A stretch of DNA of 64,000 nucleotides from Codonopsis lanceolata (lineage: Eukaryota > Streptophyta > Magnoliopsida > Asterales > Campanulaceae), in the NCBI GenBank assembly GCA_013146195.2, contig CM028382.1:5614434-5678433 (forward strand), written 5' to 3'. This document shows, piece after piece, positions 50,399 through 54,249 of the stretch. How positions within the stretch are numbered: position 1 is the stretch's first letter; every line of letters starts with the position of its first letter. A program made the position numbers and the translations under genes. The notes beneath the pieces were generated by a model. The model saw nothing but the letters and a program-made list of their open reading frames with translations, was not told the DNA's origin and did no database searches.

Positions 50399-51579
50399 CT
50401 CTCTCCAAAAGTCAAATGATACAAAAGAAAGGAGACGGATACGGAAAAAGCAGGAGGAGGCGGATGGCGGCCATGGAGAATCGTCGGAGAAGATGAACGG
50501 GTTTGGATGAAAGGAGATGATTCGCCGGATGATTGCTTGGGGGGAATCGCTGCAGCGAGGCGGCTATGGCGAGTGGGTATGTTCAGGAGCGATTTGGCCG
50601 GAGGAGAGAGGAGGTGATGGGCGAGACCTGACTGGAAAAGAAACAGGAGGAGACGGATGGCGGCCATGGAGAATCGCCGGAGAAGATGAAGGGGCAAATC
50701 GGGTATGGCAACCGGGTTTGGAGAGCGCTGGTGGAAAGGAGATGATTCGTCGGATGGGATTGCTTATCGAAACATACCATTCTTCTCTATATATTTTCTT
50801 CCATAAGCATCTCGTTTATGAATTTAAGAACGTATCATTAAAATCAAAATCCTCATGCAATCTCCTTCCATGTTCACACGAAAAGGAGACCTAAACTTAC
50901 CGAAGAATTCGGGGTCTTTTATAGAATTCGATCAAATAACGCATTATTGACAATTACACCATTCAAAGGATTTTGATCCTTACTTTTTAAGTTTCTTTAA
51001 GTAATAATCTTTCTTTGAGCTCGATCATCAGACATGGTGAGAGTAATGAGCTCAGACTGTGTTTAACGTGCCTTGCACATGCGAAAATAAGGGCACTTTC
51101 GGGTTATCATCAAAAAATTACAACGTAGACTAACGGAATGATGAACGTGATTACAATTGTTAAGTAAAATGACTTTTTTGACGAAAAATTTAGTAGAGTT
51201 AGCTTAATGAATTATTGCCGAAAGTAAGGTGACCAAATTGATATTTAAACCTATATTTTACATGAGTGAAATAAGATCATTCTTGTCTGGCTTTCATAAT
51301 AAGCAGTATTTTAGGAAAATGTGATGTACTCATGTTGTCACGTACACTTTAAGAAATTGACATTATTGATCCTGAATAGTGATTATATACTGCTGATGAG
51401 ATTAATCAGTGCCTGCCTTGTTATGTTTGAACTCTTTTAAATTCCACCCCCACTTTTCTCCTAGTTTCCTGGTAATTGACTAGACTCTGAATGTTCAGGG
51501 TTTTAAAAGAGTGTTCAATGTTTCTGGAGGAATACATGCATATGCGGTCAAGGCTGATCCCTCAATTCCCACTTACTGA
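1645..51579 (+). CDS. STR12: Rhodanese-like/PpiC domain protein, chloroplast type (partial at 5' end; seven exons)
   Basis: Seven exons joined at GT-AG borders give 219 in-frame residues and a stop with no internal break. Residues about 12-106 form a parvulin (PpiC) prolyl isomerase domain, seen in the REILVQHLLLKEDD start, the GGMLGWVRKGQMVPEFEEAAF core and the FGWHLLQV end. Residues about 118-215 form a rhodanese domain: QLIDVREPEEV, PLRQFGSW, and the active loop C177-HHGM-R182 (CX4R). The C-terminus ends DPSIPTY. From family knowledge this order is that of plant STR12, a plastid protein. The N-terminal transit peptide and about 80 residues are expected upstream of the window. Its biochemical substrate is not known to me. 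Exons are clean while the introns are filled with transposons, which suggests the gene is still under selection. Transcription is not shown by the sequence. Alternative: a retained but silenced copy. Confidence 0.9.
1762..2095 (+). other. Start of STR12 intron 1, unique-looking sequence
   Basis: Begins with donor GTTAGT. No recognisable element until the target duplication of the first L1 at 2096. Confidence 0.5.
2153..2171 (-). other. LINE-A 3' stem-loop
   Basis: GCGTC pairs with GACGC around an A/T loop, about 40 bases from the tail. The same stem recurs in other L1 copies in this window with compensatory changes (see 10460, 14058, 22006, 25627). Confidence 0.6.
2227..3933 (-). pseudogene. 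LINE-A reverse transcriptase core and C-terminal zinc domain
   Basis: A 568-codon open frame that starts inside the RT domain, so the Met is not a true start. It shows RQGDPLSPFLFIMVMEALSR, the catalytic FADDTL (about 3780-3763), GLPLGSSFKN, FERRLAGWK, and a zf-RVT domain with CYMCKSEEEDVNHLLLHC (C-x2-C ... H-x4-C). The upstream RT motifs lie in other frames at 4678-3959 (GDKAPGPDGYTLEFFKHCWE; KLDVEKAYDHVRWEFL), so the protein is broken. Confidence 0.88.
3959..4678 (-). pseudogene. LINE-A RT N-terminal half (frameshifted)
   Basis: Contains MEDENQISRGFVEFYQKLF, GDKAPGPDGYTLEFFKHCWE, FIALIPKKKG, then in another frame EKAYDHVRWEFLIYILDKMG. These are consecutive RT motifs of plant L1s. The middle part is scrambled at CAG/CTG-like sites. 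Confidence 0.75.
4681..5345. mobile_element. Unclassified 665-bp insertion inside LINE-A
   Basis: LINE-A coding homology stops at 4680 and resumes at 5346. Both edges carry CACGT (4676-4680, 5346-5350), a likely 5-bp target duplication. The insert starts TAGAGCATCCACAAC, a motif common at the ends of small plant elements, but no matching inverted end is visible on the right. No coding sequence. It may be an internally deleted element. Confidence 0.45.
5318..5788 (-). pseudogene. LINE-A endonuclease-RT linker
   Basis: Encodes FENMWLKALGFKDWVRSKWD, KLKLLKEDLKIWNKEVFGRI and ISWRQKSRVLWLKEGDKNSK, the charged linker typical of plant L1 ORF2. The reading frame is cut by the insertion at 5345. Confidence 0.75.
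5767..6487 (-). pseudogene. LINE-A APE-type endonuclease (two frames)
   Basis: Starts MDLNIISWNVWGLNNFRKRQ, the usual N-terminus of plant L1 ORF2, then QETKM, CVGGDFNVVRFPRER, SRLDVFL and RFDHSSI. These match the exonuclease-endonuclease-phosphatase family with the Asn, Glu, Asp and His positions present. A frameshift near 6170 splits the domain. Confidence 0.82.
6496..7113 (-). pseudogene. LINE-A ORF1 C-terminal remnants
   Basis: Two adjacent - strand frames, one starting MVEEDQSQRSHNTDRAAVVG, lie just upstream of the endonuclease start, where ORF1 belongs. No RRM or zinc knuckle is visible, so the assignment rests on position. Acidic, low-complexity composition fits an ORF1 tail. Confidence 0.45.
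7170..7345 (-). mobile_element. Older L1 3' tail fragment beside LINE-A
   Basis: Begins with a TTTTTTGATAAATGAAG tail, resembling L1 ends elsewhere in the window, and is followed at 7346 by tcagttatt, which also occurs at 2099 and 7153. This suggests an earlier 5'-truncated insertion, with LINE-A later landing at its tail. A-rich 3' UTR-like sequence only. Confidence 0.4.
7355..7803. other. Intron segment with reiterated cggacacg-like motifs
   Basis: 7370-7450 repeats variants of acacggacac/gtgtcggatacg, a motif seen in dispersed plant repeats. The rest to 7803 has no recognised coding sequence. It leads into the 26-bp minisatellite. Confidence 0.35.
7804..7895. repeat. 26-bp minisatellite, left part
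   Basis: Units start at 7804, 7830 and 7856 with a shortened unit at 7880, each like gttcgattttctttcttcct plus tcgaca. The array is interrupted here by LINE-B and resumes at 9285. Confidence 0.85.
7895..9284 (-). mobile_element. LINE-B: 5'-truncated L1 inserted in the minisatellite
   Basis: On the - strand it carries RT C-terminal sequence (FERRLAGWKRRFLSKVGRLT; SNKKSGGLGVKNLRLFNKAL), the zf-RVT block RCYMCKSEEEDVNHLLLHCS, and a 3' UTR with a T-run tail on the + strand. tcgattttcattc (7882-7894 and 9285-9297) is its target duplication and is itself minisatellite sequence. It is closely related to LINE-A but shows many small indels around CAG/CTG sites. Confidence 0.87.
9285..9516. repeat. 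26-bp minisatellite, right part
   Basis: Eight regular units start at 9309, 9335, 9361, 9387, 9413, 9439, 9465 and 9491, preceded by a partial unit shared with the LINE-B duplication. The unit is gttcgactttctttcttcct plus tcgaca. Because 26 is not divisible by 3 and the unit lacks stops, both strands stay open in several frames; those frames are not genes. Confidence 0.92.
9985..10427 (-). pseudogene. LINE-CF C-terminal zinc-binding region
   Basis: Encodes SGEDSVIWDGSKRNIFSVKC, SRAPSRVMFFVWEVSREAIL and RCFMSEKEEETINHLLMHCR. This is the zf-RVT region; the second Cys of the usual C-x2-C pair is Ser here, so the finger is damaged. Frames are split near 10150. Confidence 0.75.
10430..10545 (-). 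mobile_element. LINE-D: L1 3' UTR only (about 115 bp) inside LINE-CF
   Basis: A T-run and gataagtaagtattg tail followed by L1 3' UTR sequence nearly matching LINE-G (21930-22050). LINE-CF coding resumes on the far side with SPSFRRNLHD. An extreme 5' truncation. Its 3' stem-loop is at 10460-10478. Confidence 0.75.
10460..10478 (-). other. LINE-D 3' stem-loop
   Basis: GCATCA pairs perfectly with TGATGC around a 7-base loop, located before the ACTTATC(A)n tail. Confidence 0.65.
10546..11426 (-). pseudogene. LINE-CF RT thumb and connection region
   Basis: Encodes FCEADKAQLGYLRLVLLFFQ, KYLGLPLGAAFKNLGIWDSV, KRFERRLAKWKRRYLSKGGR and KIEKLERDFLWDGG-type motifs in alternating frames. It continues the RT that is cut at 14110 by LINE-E. 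Confidence 0.8.
11427..14109 (+). mobile_element. LINE-E: sense-strand L1 inserted in LINE-CF
   Basis: + strand fragments of the linker (SWRQKSR, FHRWQK), RT (DKAPGPDG, FEKSLNVCFIALIPKKSG, DLRDFRPI), and zf-RVT (CKAGAESVNHLLLHCQVALE at 13652) are followed by the 3' UTR, a stem-loop and TTACTTATCAAAAAAA. Target duplication CAAAAAACAAGA on both sides (about 11414-11425; 14112-14124). 5'-truncated within the linker. Many frameshifts. Confidence 0.85.
14058..14076 (+). other. LINE-E 3' stem-loop
   Basis: GCATCA / TGATGC around CCTCTTT, the same fold as LINE-D and LINE-G. Confidence 0.65.
14110..15559 (-). pseudogene. LINE-CF linker and RT N-terminal half
   Basis: 15559-15296 and 15279-14644 encode FENMWLEEPGFLEWVKLKWG, ISWRQQSRIQWLKESDKNTR, DKAPGTDGFSFAFFKRCWEI and, in another frame, KDFRPISLVGGMYKLIAKVL. 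14110-14420 holds the RQGDPLSPF region and ends at MFADDTL. All consecutive L1 RT motifs with frameshifts. Confidence 0.82.
15581..16244 (-). pseudogene. LINE-CF APE-type endonuclease
   Basis: Contains MDLKILSWNVSGLNDFKNRQ, VICLQETKMEMNASL, GGVLVMWDSR and CVGGDFNAIRFPHERTG in three overlapping frames. The Asn of SWN, the Glu of QET and the Asp/Asn of GDFN are kept. This is the ORF2 start of the element. Confidence 0.8.
16919..17380 (+). repeat. 5' LTR of the 1.57-kb element
   Basis: 462 bp, TG...CA. Followed at once by the Met-tRNA-type primer-binding site. Confidence 0.9.
17382..17395 (+). other. Primer-binding site
   Basis: gtggtatcagagcg matches the initiator Met tRNA 3' end used by most plant LTR elements. 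Confidence 0.85.
18025..18485 (+). repeat. 3' LTR of the 1.57-kb element
   Basis: 461 bp, nearly identical to the left LTR apart from scattered substitutions and T-run length changes. Confidence 0.9.
18491..18914 (-). pseudogene. LINE-CF ORF1 middle region
   Basis: A - strand frame (MPIWAGRGGERSSSMKKRGD ... GPIKILSKGEIGPLQSDTGM) of the charged, low-complexity kind found after the zinc knuckle of plant L1 ORF1. It is cut by the LTR element at 18485. No zinc knuckle is visible in this part. Confidence 0.5.
19024..19752 (+). pseudogene. Copia-2 RT end and RNase H remnant
   Basis: Reads NLRYFLGIEVARCKQGMFLS, RKYVCDLLSE, then GGNLVSWKSKKQ and ADILTKSL...KLGMHNIYAPA with stops and a deletion that removes most of the RNase H core. 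Ends at polypurine tract gagggggag. Confidence 0.8.
19753..19896 (+). repeat. 3' LTR of Copia-2
   Basis: TGTTAGAAGTATTGAGGG ... TTCAACA; same family as the LTRs at 30892, 32480 and 37137 but diverged. Confidence 0.85.
20372..21004 (-). mobile_element. hAT-family deletion derivative with nested MITE
   Basis: Terminal repeats CAGTGGTGGATCC and (reverse) CAGTGGCGGATCC. 8-bp flanks ccgggagc and ccaggaac match at 6 of 8 positions, as for an aged hAT duplication. On the - strand, 20918-20720 encodes VKTDLRNRMSDQFLNDSLVC and YIEKDMLMNVGDDDVITRFQ, the C-terminal dimerisation region of hAT transposases. The rest of the transposase is gone. Confidence 0.8.
20422..20687. mobile_element. Stowaway-like MITE inside the hAT element
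   Basis: 266 bp with inverted ends CTCCCTTTGTCCCAAAATAT / CTCACTCCGTCCCAAAATAT and TA on both sides. No coding capacity. Confidence 0.85.
21648..22064 (+). mobile_element. LINE-G: 5'-truncated L1 3' end
   Basis: Starts in the zf-RVT tail (ELWNFVLGMFRMSWVMSRSM, ILWKERN) and runs through the 3' UTR to TTACTTATC(A)13. Splits Copia-3 with no obvious duplication. Confidence 0.82.
22006..22024 (+). other. LINE-G 3' stem-loop
   Basis: GCATCA / TGATGC, identical to LINE-E. Confidence 0.65.
24291..25689 (+). mobile_element. LINE-H: 5'-truncated L1
   Basis: Opens in RT (LCWTSHWCS frame; correct frame GLPIGAPVRSKAMWVLVVER), then FEHHLASWKKQLLSKGGRLV, KLQRDFLWEGRSEERKFHLV, later ISLSSVS-type zf-RVT remnants (CKASEESVNHR) and WVIWRERNQWVFDN, ending in the 3' UTR and TTACTTATC(A)n. 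Frameshifts throughout the second half. Confidence 0.82.
25627..25645 (+). other. LINE-H 3' stem-loop with compensatory change
   Basis: GCGTCA / TGACGC: relative to GCATCA / TGATGC both arms changed and pairing is kept. Confidence 0.65.
25948..28155 (+). mobile_element. LINE-I: 5'-truncated L1 carrying a TRIM
   Basis: Starts at MSGFKV in RT, has FADNTL where FADDTL is expected (second catalytic Asp replaced by Asn), GLPTGSPFKNKASWNPVLEK, and after the TRIM continues with SFPWKAIW-type and zf-RVT blocks to the 3' UTR. aagaattac flanks it at 25939-25947 and 28156-28164. It ends only about 90 bp before STR12 exon 2. Confidence 0.87.
26743..27323 (+). mobile_element. TRIM: 581-bp terminal-repeat retrotransposon in miniature
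   Basis: LTRs 26743-26947 and 27130-27323 start TGTAATATCCCCATCC (TA in the right copy) and end GGGGCGTTACA. A primer-binding site aatggtatcagagtggg follows the left LTR, and a purine tract agtgggggatat precedes the right. CAAAG duplicated at 26738-26742 and 27324-27328. No coding capacity. Confidence 0.93.
28255..28346 (+). CDS. STR12: STR12 exon 2 of window, PpiC core
   Basis: Follows acceptor TACATGCAG and completes the split Gly codon, then encodes EDLSDLANKYSICSSKEEGG and MLGWVRKGQM. The GG-x-LGW motif is the parvulin signature. The donor is ATG|GTATGC. A 26.5-kb intron separates it from the previous exon. Confidence 0.9.
28347..28478 (+). other. Start of STR12 intron 2
   Basis: Donor GTATGC followed by unique-looking T-rich sequence. 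No element recognised. Confidence 0.4.
28479..29319 (-). repeat. Possible solo LTR, - strand
   Basis: On the - strand it starts TGTTGGCTTGGCCC, has a TATA box (ctatatatact, 29091-29102) followed by a CT-rich leader, and ends ACAACA. These are LTR features, but no target duplication was found and no second copy is present in the window. Confidence 0.35.
29320..29690 (+). other. Intron 2 sequence with a possible L1 ORF1 scrap
   Basis: 29520-29670 can encode GRKSFDVVRRWSSRVLEFSG, which loosely resembles the start of plant L1 ORF1. Otherwise nothing recognisable. Confidence 0.3.
29690..30891 (+). mobile_element. Scrambled L1 pieces with an internal inversion
   Basis: 29690-29750 (+) encodes ILDAALIANEVVDARVRSGF from RT. 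30004-29763 (-) encodes KVKAAMEEIK-type linker. 30240-30011 (-) encodes MRMGFEEKWRKLIYFCISMV and RQGDPLSPFLFIVVME. 30241-30891 (+) continues RT as AQLGFLRRGLLFFQAASGLK, KYLGLPLGAALKSVGVWDSV and WFPKEVSCSYGVNV, where an LTR cuts it. The inverted-then-direct order at 30240 fits twin priming with a gap of about 60 codons; the linker piece needs a further event. Confidence 0.75.
30892..31051 (+). repeat. 5' LTR of outer copia
   Basis: TGTTAGAAGTATTAAGGG ... CATTAACA, directly followed by the primer-binding site at 31052-31063. Confidence 0.85.
31742..32137 (+). mobile_element. tRNA-derived SINE with reiterated B-box units
   Basis: Interrupts copia gag; gaattggtggc at 31731-31741 and 32138-32148 is an 11-bp target duplication, and an A-run precedes the second copy. 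A box tggcttaattgg (31738-31749) and first B box ggtgttcaagtctc (31780-31793) have tRNA-like spacing. The B-containing block gaggtcgggtgttcaa recurs at 31771, 31828, 31926 and (as gaaaggtcggg) 31984, with weaker ttgttcRagcc units near 31876 and 32022. The related copia at 33260 lacks the insert and confirms the empty site. Confidence 0.85.
32480..32637 (+). repeat. 5' LTR of Copia-5
   Basis: Matches the 3' LTR base for base apart from one indel and the damaged first 2-3 bases. Confidence 0.88.
33009..33900 (+). pseudogene. Copia-5 gag
   Basis: Frame pieces SGKNYLMWRVVEMNLKGQNK-like, VAHTSNVRDLWEYLGVLYDN and TDVSTIAEQREHRLFL match the intact-looking gag of the outer copy (YLIWRRVVELNLKGQNKEDH). 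A UBN2-type copia gag broken by several small indels. Confidence 0.75.
34330..35420 (+). pseudogene. Copia-5 integrase
   Basis: FDVVHSDIWGPSPIVSKLGY, FVTFVDDHSRVTWIYLMRHR (first catalytic Asp), SDNAQEYFSTVYSKFM (second Asp), CPDTPQQNGV, and the C-terminal block VLSGAIPHQVLFPSESLFPV with IFGCVAFVRDHRPNVTKLDP and CIFLGYSRTQKGYRCFSPD. Frames change at about 34500, 34740 and 34920. Confidence 0.85.
35731..36500 (+). pseudogene. Copia-5 reverse transcriptase
   Basis: TFSPVAKLASFVYLSLFFAS, LYQLDVKNAFLHGDLHEEVY, MEQPPG, then LVVYVDDIVITGSDS (about 36170-36215) and MRYFLGIEVARCKQGIFLSR. The catalytic YVDD is present but the domain is cut by frameshifts at about 36030, 36150 and 36230. Confidence 0.85.
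36669..37128 (+). pseudogene. Copia-5 RNase H
   Basis: GGNLVSWK, YRAMAHATCELVWIRRLLG, then WCDNQAAIHIASNPVFHERT, KHIELNCHFVREKLQEKIIS, QLADIFTKSLNGTRIGYICN, and the terminus KLGMHNIYA. Ends at the polypurine tract before the 3' LTR. Confidence 0.85.
37137..37295 (+). repeat. 3' LTR of Copia-5
   Basis: TGTTAGAAG ... ATCAACA, followed by resumed outer copia sequence. Confidence 0.9.
37296..39122 (+). pseudogene. Outer copia gag end, protease region and integrase
   Basis: Zinc knuckle, GAG-pre-integrase and integrase as listed for the element. 38117-38446, 38461-38658 and 38543-38944 hold successive integrase frames. The protease DSG-type site (near 37750, WVIDSGS-like read as VIDSGSLI) is only faintly readable. 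Confidence 0.75.
39123..39429 (+). other. End of STR12 intron 2
   Basis: Unique-looking sequence with a pyrimidine-rich tract before acceptor ACCTTAG. Confidence 0.45.
39430..39530 (+). CDS. STR12: STR12 exon 3 of window, end of PpiC domain
   Basis: Follows acceptor ACCTTAG. Encodes VPEFEEAAFNAPVNKVVRCK and TKFGWHLLQVLST, ending with the first two bases of an Arg codon before GTATGG. Only 109 bp of intron follow. Confidence 0.9.
39640..39750 (+). CDS. STR12: STR12 exon 4 of window, linker and rhodanese start
   Basis: Follows acceptor TGCCAG. Completes the Arg codon and encodes EESVLKDIQPDDLHVKMQDP and SFFADAQLIDVREPEEV; the final Val codon is split by the donor GT|GTATGT. The LIDVRE block is the N-terminal rhodanese motif. 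Confidence 0.9.
39751..40669 (+). other. STR12 intron 4, transposon-poor
   Basis: A 919-bp AT-rich intron. Contains a diverged inverted pair (aagtgcccatatgacag near 39946; acaagtgccatacgggcact near 40087), possibly a small decayed MITE. No coding sequence recognised. Confidence 0.4.
40670..40778 (+). CDS. STR12: STR12 exon 5 of window, central rhodanese domain
   Basis: Follows acceptor GTTACAG. Encodes EQASLSGFQVLPLRQFGSWG, then PEVVTMFDVEKDTYVL. The exon stops one residue before the catalytic Cys. The donor CTG|GTTCGT is weak compared with the other donors in this gene, and an 8.3-kb intron follows. Confidence 0.88.
40779..41275 (+). other. Start of STR12 intron 5
   Basis: Unique-looking sequence; at 41214-41260 a T-run and gatagaaaagatttttatta resembles an antisense L1 tail of a second type. 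Confidence 0.35.
41276..41904 (+). mobile_element. LINE-K: L1 linker fragment
   Basis: Encodes LPRVVSDHVLLLLECG, FKFENMWLKDPGFVDWVRSK, LARKLKLLKEDLKVWNREVF and GRLLISEEICWKQKSG: the end of the endonuclease and the linker, on the + strand. Cut on the right by a long LTR at 41905. No 3' end remains. Confidence 0.8.
41905..43351 (-). repeat. 3' LTR of the gypsy element
   Basis: On the - strand it starts TGATAAATGTGCATATTG after the purine tract and ends AAAATCACA, about 1.45 kb. The block around 41970 (gtcgatcccacagggactt) is common in plant gypsy LTRs. Confidence 0.7.
44154..45483. mobile_element. MULE-1: Mutator-like non-autonomous element
   Basis: Long inverted ends: left GGCTTAAATCACAATTTGGT..., right (reversed) GGTTTAAATAGCAATTTGGT..., extending about 80 bp with cgttaagctcact. 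A run of 8-9 T flanks each end, consistent with a 9-bp duplication. The interior contains a (TA)n tract and a segment of higher complexity (44440-44710) that could be captured host sequence, not identified. Confidence 0.78.
44743..44811. repeat. (TA)n microsatellite
   Basis: About 33 TA dinucleotides inside MULE-1; a shorter tract lies at 44209-44230. Confidence 0.95.
47945..48552 (+). mobile_element. Chromovirus-type gypsy gag-protease fragment
   Basis: + strand zinc knuckle CFRCNQPGHKSNECPNHTAP, acidic spacer DEQGDLGDDGQNYEADDVWY, and a protease site read as IIDSCSCENLIAQKLVDRY, where the family has DSGSSEN; the catalytic Gly is lost. At least two frameshifts. No LTR. It joins the antisense gypsy element on its left. 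Confidence 0.75.
48553..48626 (+). mobile_element. L1 3' UTR tail only
   Basis: cactagtgtacaaaggatac, a degraded stem region, and ttattcatcaaaaaag match the 3' ends of the other L1 copies; shorter than 80 bp. Confidence 0.6.
48627..48880 (-). mobile_element. Antisense L1 C-terminal scrap of a second type
   Basis: On the - strand it can encode GIWTEQNARIFLRSVSLSSA, like the WxIWxxRNxRIF end of plant L1 ORF2, followed by an A-rich 3' region similar to 7200-7345. Confidence 0.45.
49036..49086 (+). CDS. STR12: STR12 exon 6 of window, 51-bp exon with catalytic cysteine
   Basis: A 17-codon microexon between acceptor TTTATTTAG and donor CAG|GTAAAC. It encodes CHHGMRSLQVAKWLQTQ. The first residue is the rhodanese active-site Cys and the sixth is the Arg of the CX4R loop. 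It is symmetric (phase 0 on both sides), so skipping it would delete the active site without shifting the frame. Confidence 0.88.
49087..50137 (+). other. STR12 intron 6, left part
   Basis: Host intron with a G-run (49381-49393) and a diverged tandem duplication of about 136 bp (about 49843-49978 and 49979-50110, sharing gaggtagggt, gatagaattaaatgc and atttccttgat). No genes. Confidence 0.6.
50138..51251. mobile_element. MULE-2: Mutator-like element with perfect 9-bp duplication
   Basis: Inverted ends GGTTTAAATATCAATTTGGT of at least 60 bp (both ends continue with tcacc.tactttyggc) and a perfect duplication tatatttta at 50129-50137 and 51252-51260. Same family as MULE-1. The interior is GC-rich at 50440-50770 with a 193-bp-offset internal duplication (gcggatggcggccatggaga at about 50460 and 50655), unlike its AT-rich surroundings, which suggests captured genic DNA. 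Confidence 0.9.
51499..51579 (+). CDS. STR12: STR12 last exon and stop
   Basis: Follows acceptor GTTCAG. Encodes GFKRVFNVSGGIHAYAVKAD, then PSIPTY and TGA. The SGGIHAY block is the C-terminal rhodanese motif. Downstream sequence to about 51750 could be 3' UTR; no clear AATAAA was seen. Confidence 0.9.
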   Translation, partial: GFKRVFNVSGGIHAYAVKADPSIPTY

Positions 51580-52560
51580 GAAGGGTCCTCCTACTCCTCA
51601 ATACTTTCATCTGGATAAGTAAAATCATTGTAAAATCATTGAAGGATTTGGAGTGTCTGCAACAAATTTGAGTGACTATGTTTGATGAGTCAGTCGTGAT
51701 TCTGGGGTGATTACAACTTTGGTGGAGTACATGTACTCTGACTTTGGACCTATTTTGCCCTTTCTTAATTTAGGTGAAATGGATATACGGTATACCCTTT
51801 GGCTCCAATACCTATACAATATTTTTAAGCAAAGTACTCGTTTCAATTGTTTGGTTTAGATCTTGAAGGATACTAGTGTTCATGCTCTTTCTATTTGGTG
51901 TTATCACAGATGATTGATTATTTTTGAGGGATTCATCTCCACTTGGTTTTCCTGAATCAACACGTGGTGATCATCTTATTAGCAGTTCATTGTGGGAGTT
52001 GAGGAAGTATTTCTAAGGTTCACAAATATCAATGATTGATATGTGATAACCCTAGATGGCTGGCTTAAACAAATCTTAATGTTTTTATTACATTTTTTTT
52101 TAATCCTAAGTAGTAAAACCAACAATACTATACAATGTCGTAATTTAACTTATGGATATCTGTAATAAAGAAGATATGAAGAAGTGTTGTGTGTGGTGTG
52201 TGTGATGACCTTGATTTGGACTGAAATGAATGACCGGAAAAATATTTATGTAGCCGACCCCAAATGATTAAAAGAAAAGCTGAGAAGAGTTGAGTTGAGT
52301 TTATATATATATATATATATATAGTTTTACAAAGAAATTTTTGCCTTTAAGTATTCTTTTGCTATCTTCATATCTAAACAGATCTTGACTAACTCATGCT
52401 GTTTTAAGAAGATTATAGAGCCGATGTTCTTCCTCTTAACAAACAAAGGTGAGTACTAGATTCAACAAATGTTTTGATTCTTAGATGCTCGATAAGAATT
52501 GATTATTAATTAAACATATTTTTTTTCGTATTGGGATGTTAGTGTTACAATACGTGAGAG
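51580..52560 (+). other. 3' flank of STR12
   Basis: Possible 3' UTR at first. 52200-52300 contains tatgtagccgaccccaaat, a motif known from 3' ends of a plant SINE family, here without a clear tail. A (TA)n tract at 52299-52322. No genes. Confidence 0.45.
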
Positions 52561-53589
52561 CTAGTAGTCGACTCAAAAGATCTAATGTCAATGGTCAAAG
52601 AATTTGTACAAGTCCATCGAATTAACAAACTAAATATGGTGGAAACTAACCATACCCTAAACTCCGCTCTCTACACCCCACACAAAAAAATTGCAAAAAT
52701 GTCATCGGGTGAAATGCTAATAGAACCCCATGAATAGTCTCAACACCCTTAGCCGCACACACTCCATTATGTGCGGCAACTCCTAGTCGAACTCCACCCA
52801 AAGTGTGCACATAACCAAGTGAGGATCATTTGTTCAGCCACCACCCTAGCCGCATCCCATCTGGTTCCAGGAAGATATTTGGGAGTTGGAGATGAACAGA
52901 TTGAGAGAGGAGGATGAAGTAACGAACCTTACGATGAAACATAGGGAGAGGAGGCGATTACTTGCTTTGATTGCTTGTTCGATTTTGCAGATGAAGTTGA
53001 AGATTGCTTTGCTTGCTTACTCGATTTGGGTAATTGGGAATTAGGGTTTCAAAAGGGATGGAAAGGGAAGGGAAGATGAAGATAGTGAGAGAGGCGGCGG
53101 GCCATGGAGGTTGAAGAGGGAAGGAAGATGGTGAGTAGCGGTACGTGAGGGAAGAGGGAAGGGGTAGAATGGGTATTTAGAGTGGGGTGGAGAGAGTAGT
53201 GTGTAAAATTTGTTTAAATGAGTTGGGTGTGGAGAGTAATGGAGTGTAGAGAGTGTGTTTTTGGGTGTGGTCAACCCCCGACCCCTGCCGTTAATATACT
53301 TTTTTTCGTTTTATGTAAATTATTTACTATTCTATTTTGGAATGCTTTACATGAAGAATCAACTTTCAAAATTTATACATTCAATCTTCATAATTTTTCA
53401 ACTTTACCTTCCACGTGTTATATTTAATCATATTAATACCTTTCTTACTTATGAGAATTTCCAAATATAGACTATTTGAGTGGGAGGGATGGAGTACTAC
53501 TTTTGTACTAGTCCATATAATTAATAAAACTCTTGTTGGTTGTAGTAGAAAAACCACTCCATGTCATTAGGGTAAGGTGTAATATACTA
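52561..53589. other. Intergenic sequence, unassigned
   Basis: Contains a hairpin gccgcac...gtgcggc (52754-52781) and CT/GA-rich edges (52660-52690, 53170-53275) that are loosely inverted, possibly a decayed element. Frames on both strands here are low-complexity and unlike known genes. Confidence 0.35.
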
Positions 53590-53829
53590 CTCCCTTCATT
53601 CTATTCAAAGAGTTTATATTTGAAAAGTCTAACTATTAAGAGATATATTAATGTCATTGAAATTAGTCATAATTACAAAATACTTAAAACACAAACAATG
53701 TGCTTACAATACAAGTGGAGGGTAAAGATGAAATGTTATAAAAACTGTAAGCATAATTTTTAAAAGTAGACTATTAATGTGAAACATCCTAAAATAGTAT
53801 GATGAACTATTTGCATGAAACGGAGGGAC
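53590..53829. mobile_element. Stowaway-like MITE
   Basis: 240 bp; ends CTCCCTTCATTCTATTCAAA and (reversed) TCCCTCCGTTTCATGCAAAT, with TA on both sides (53588-53589, 53830-53831). Confidence 0.75.
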
Positions 53830-53878
53830 TACTAATTATAAGTTTACACTTGAGGTGGTGGTCGTGAGGTGTCGTATA

Positions 53879-53914
<36 letters not shown>

Positions 53915-54249
53915 GGGGGTTTAATATTTGATCGGGTTTGTGATTCTTTGGTAATGAATGAGAGCTCAATCAAATCCACACTCTACTTATATCTTTTTGG
54001 TCTTTGTAAACAACAAGCATATCCACCCAACCTCATATTGAACTCAATCCACATTAGATCTGCTTCTTTCTATATAAAAAGATTATGTAACTGGCATCAT
54101 TTACCTTGGACATTTTTTGCAAGAAACATACCACCAATCTACATTTGATTCCACTTCTACTATTTTTCCCAACACCCAGTACCTTCCCTCCTAATCAAAC
54201 AATTATACGTTAGAACTTATATAACATTAATTATCATTAGAAAATAAAT

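Noticed and set aside
50257..50894. GC-rich frames on both strands as a host gene
   Set aside because: They lie fully within MULE-2, contain an internal duplication and match no recognised family; kept only as possible captured DNA.
52754..52795. Helitron 3' end (hairpin gccgcac/gtgcggc then ctagt)
   Set aside because: The loop is large, the distance to CTAG is short, no 5' TC end was found, and its orientation does not enclose the RPA-like pseudogene.
53041..53274. Pro/Ser/His-rich - strand frame as a small gene
   Set aside because: Low-complexity translation of a GA/GT-rich stretch with no motif or splice context.
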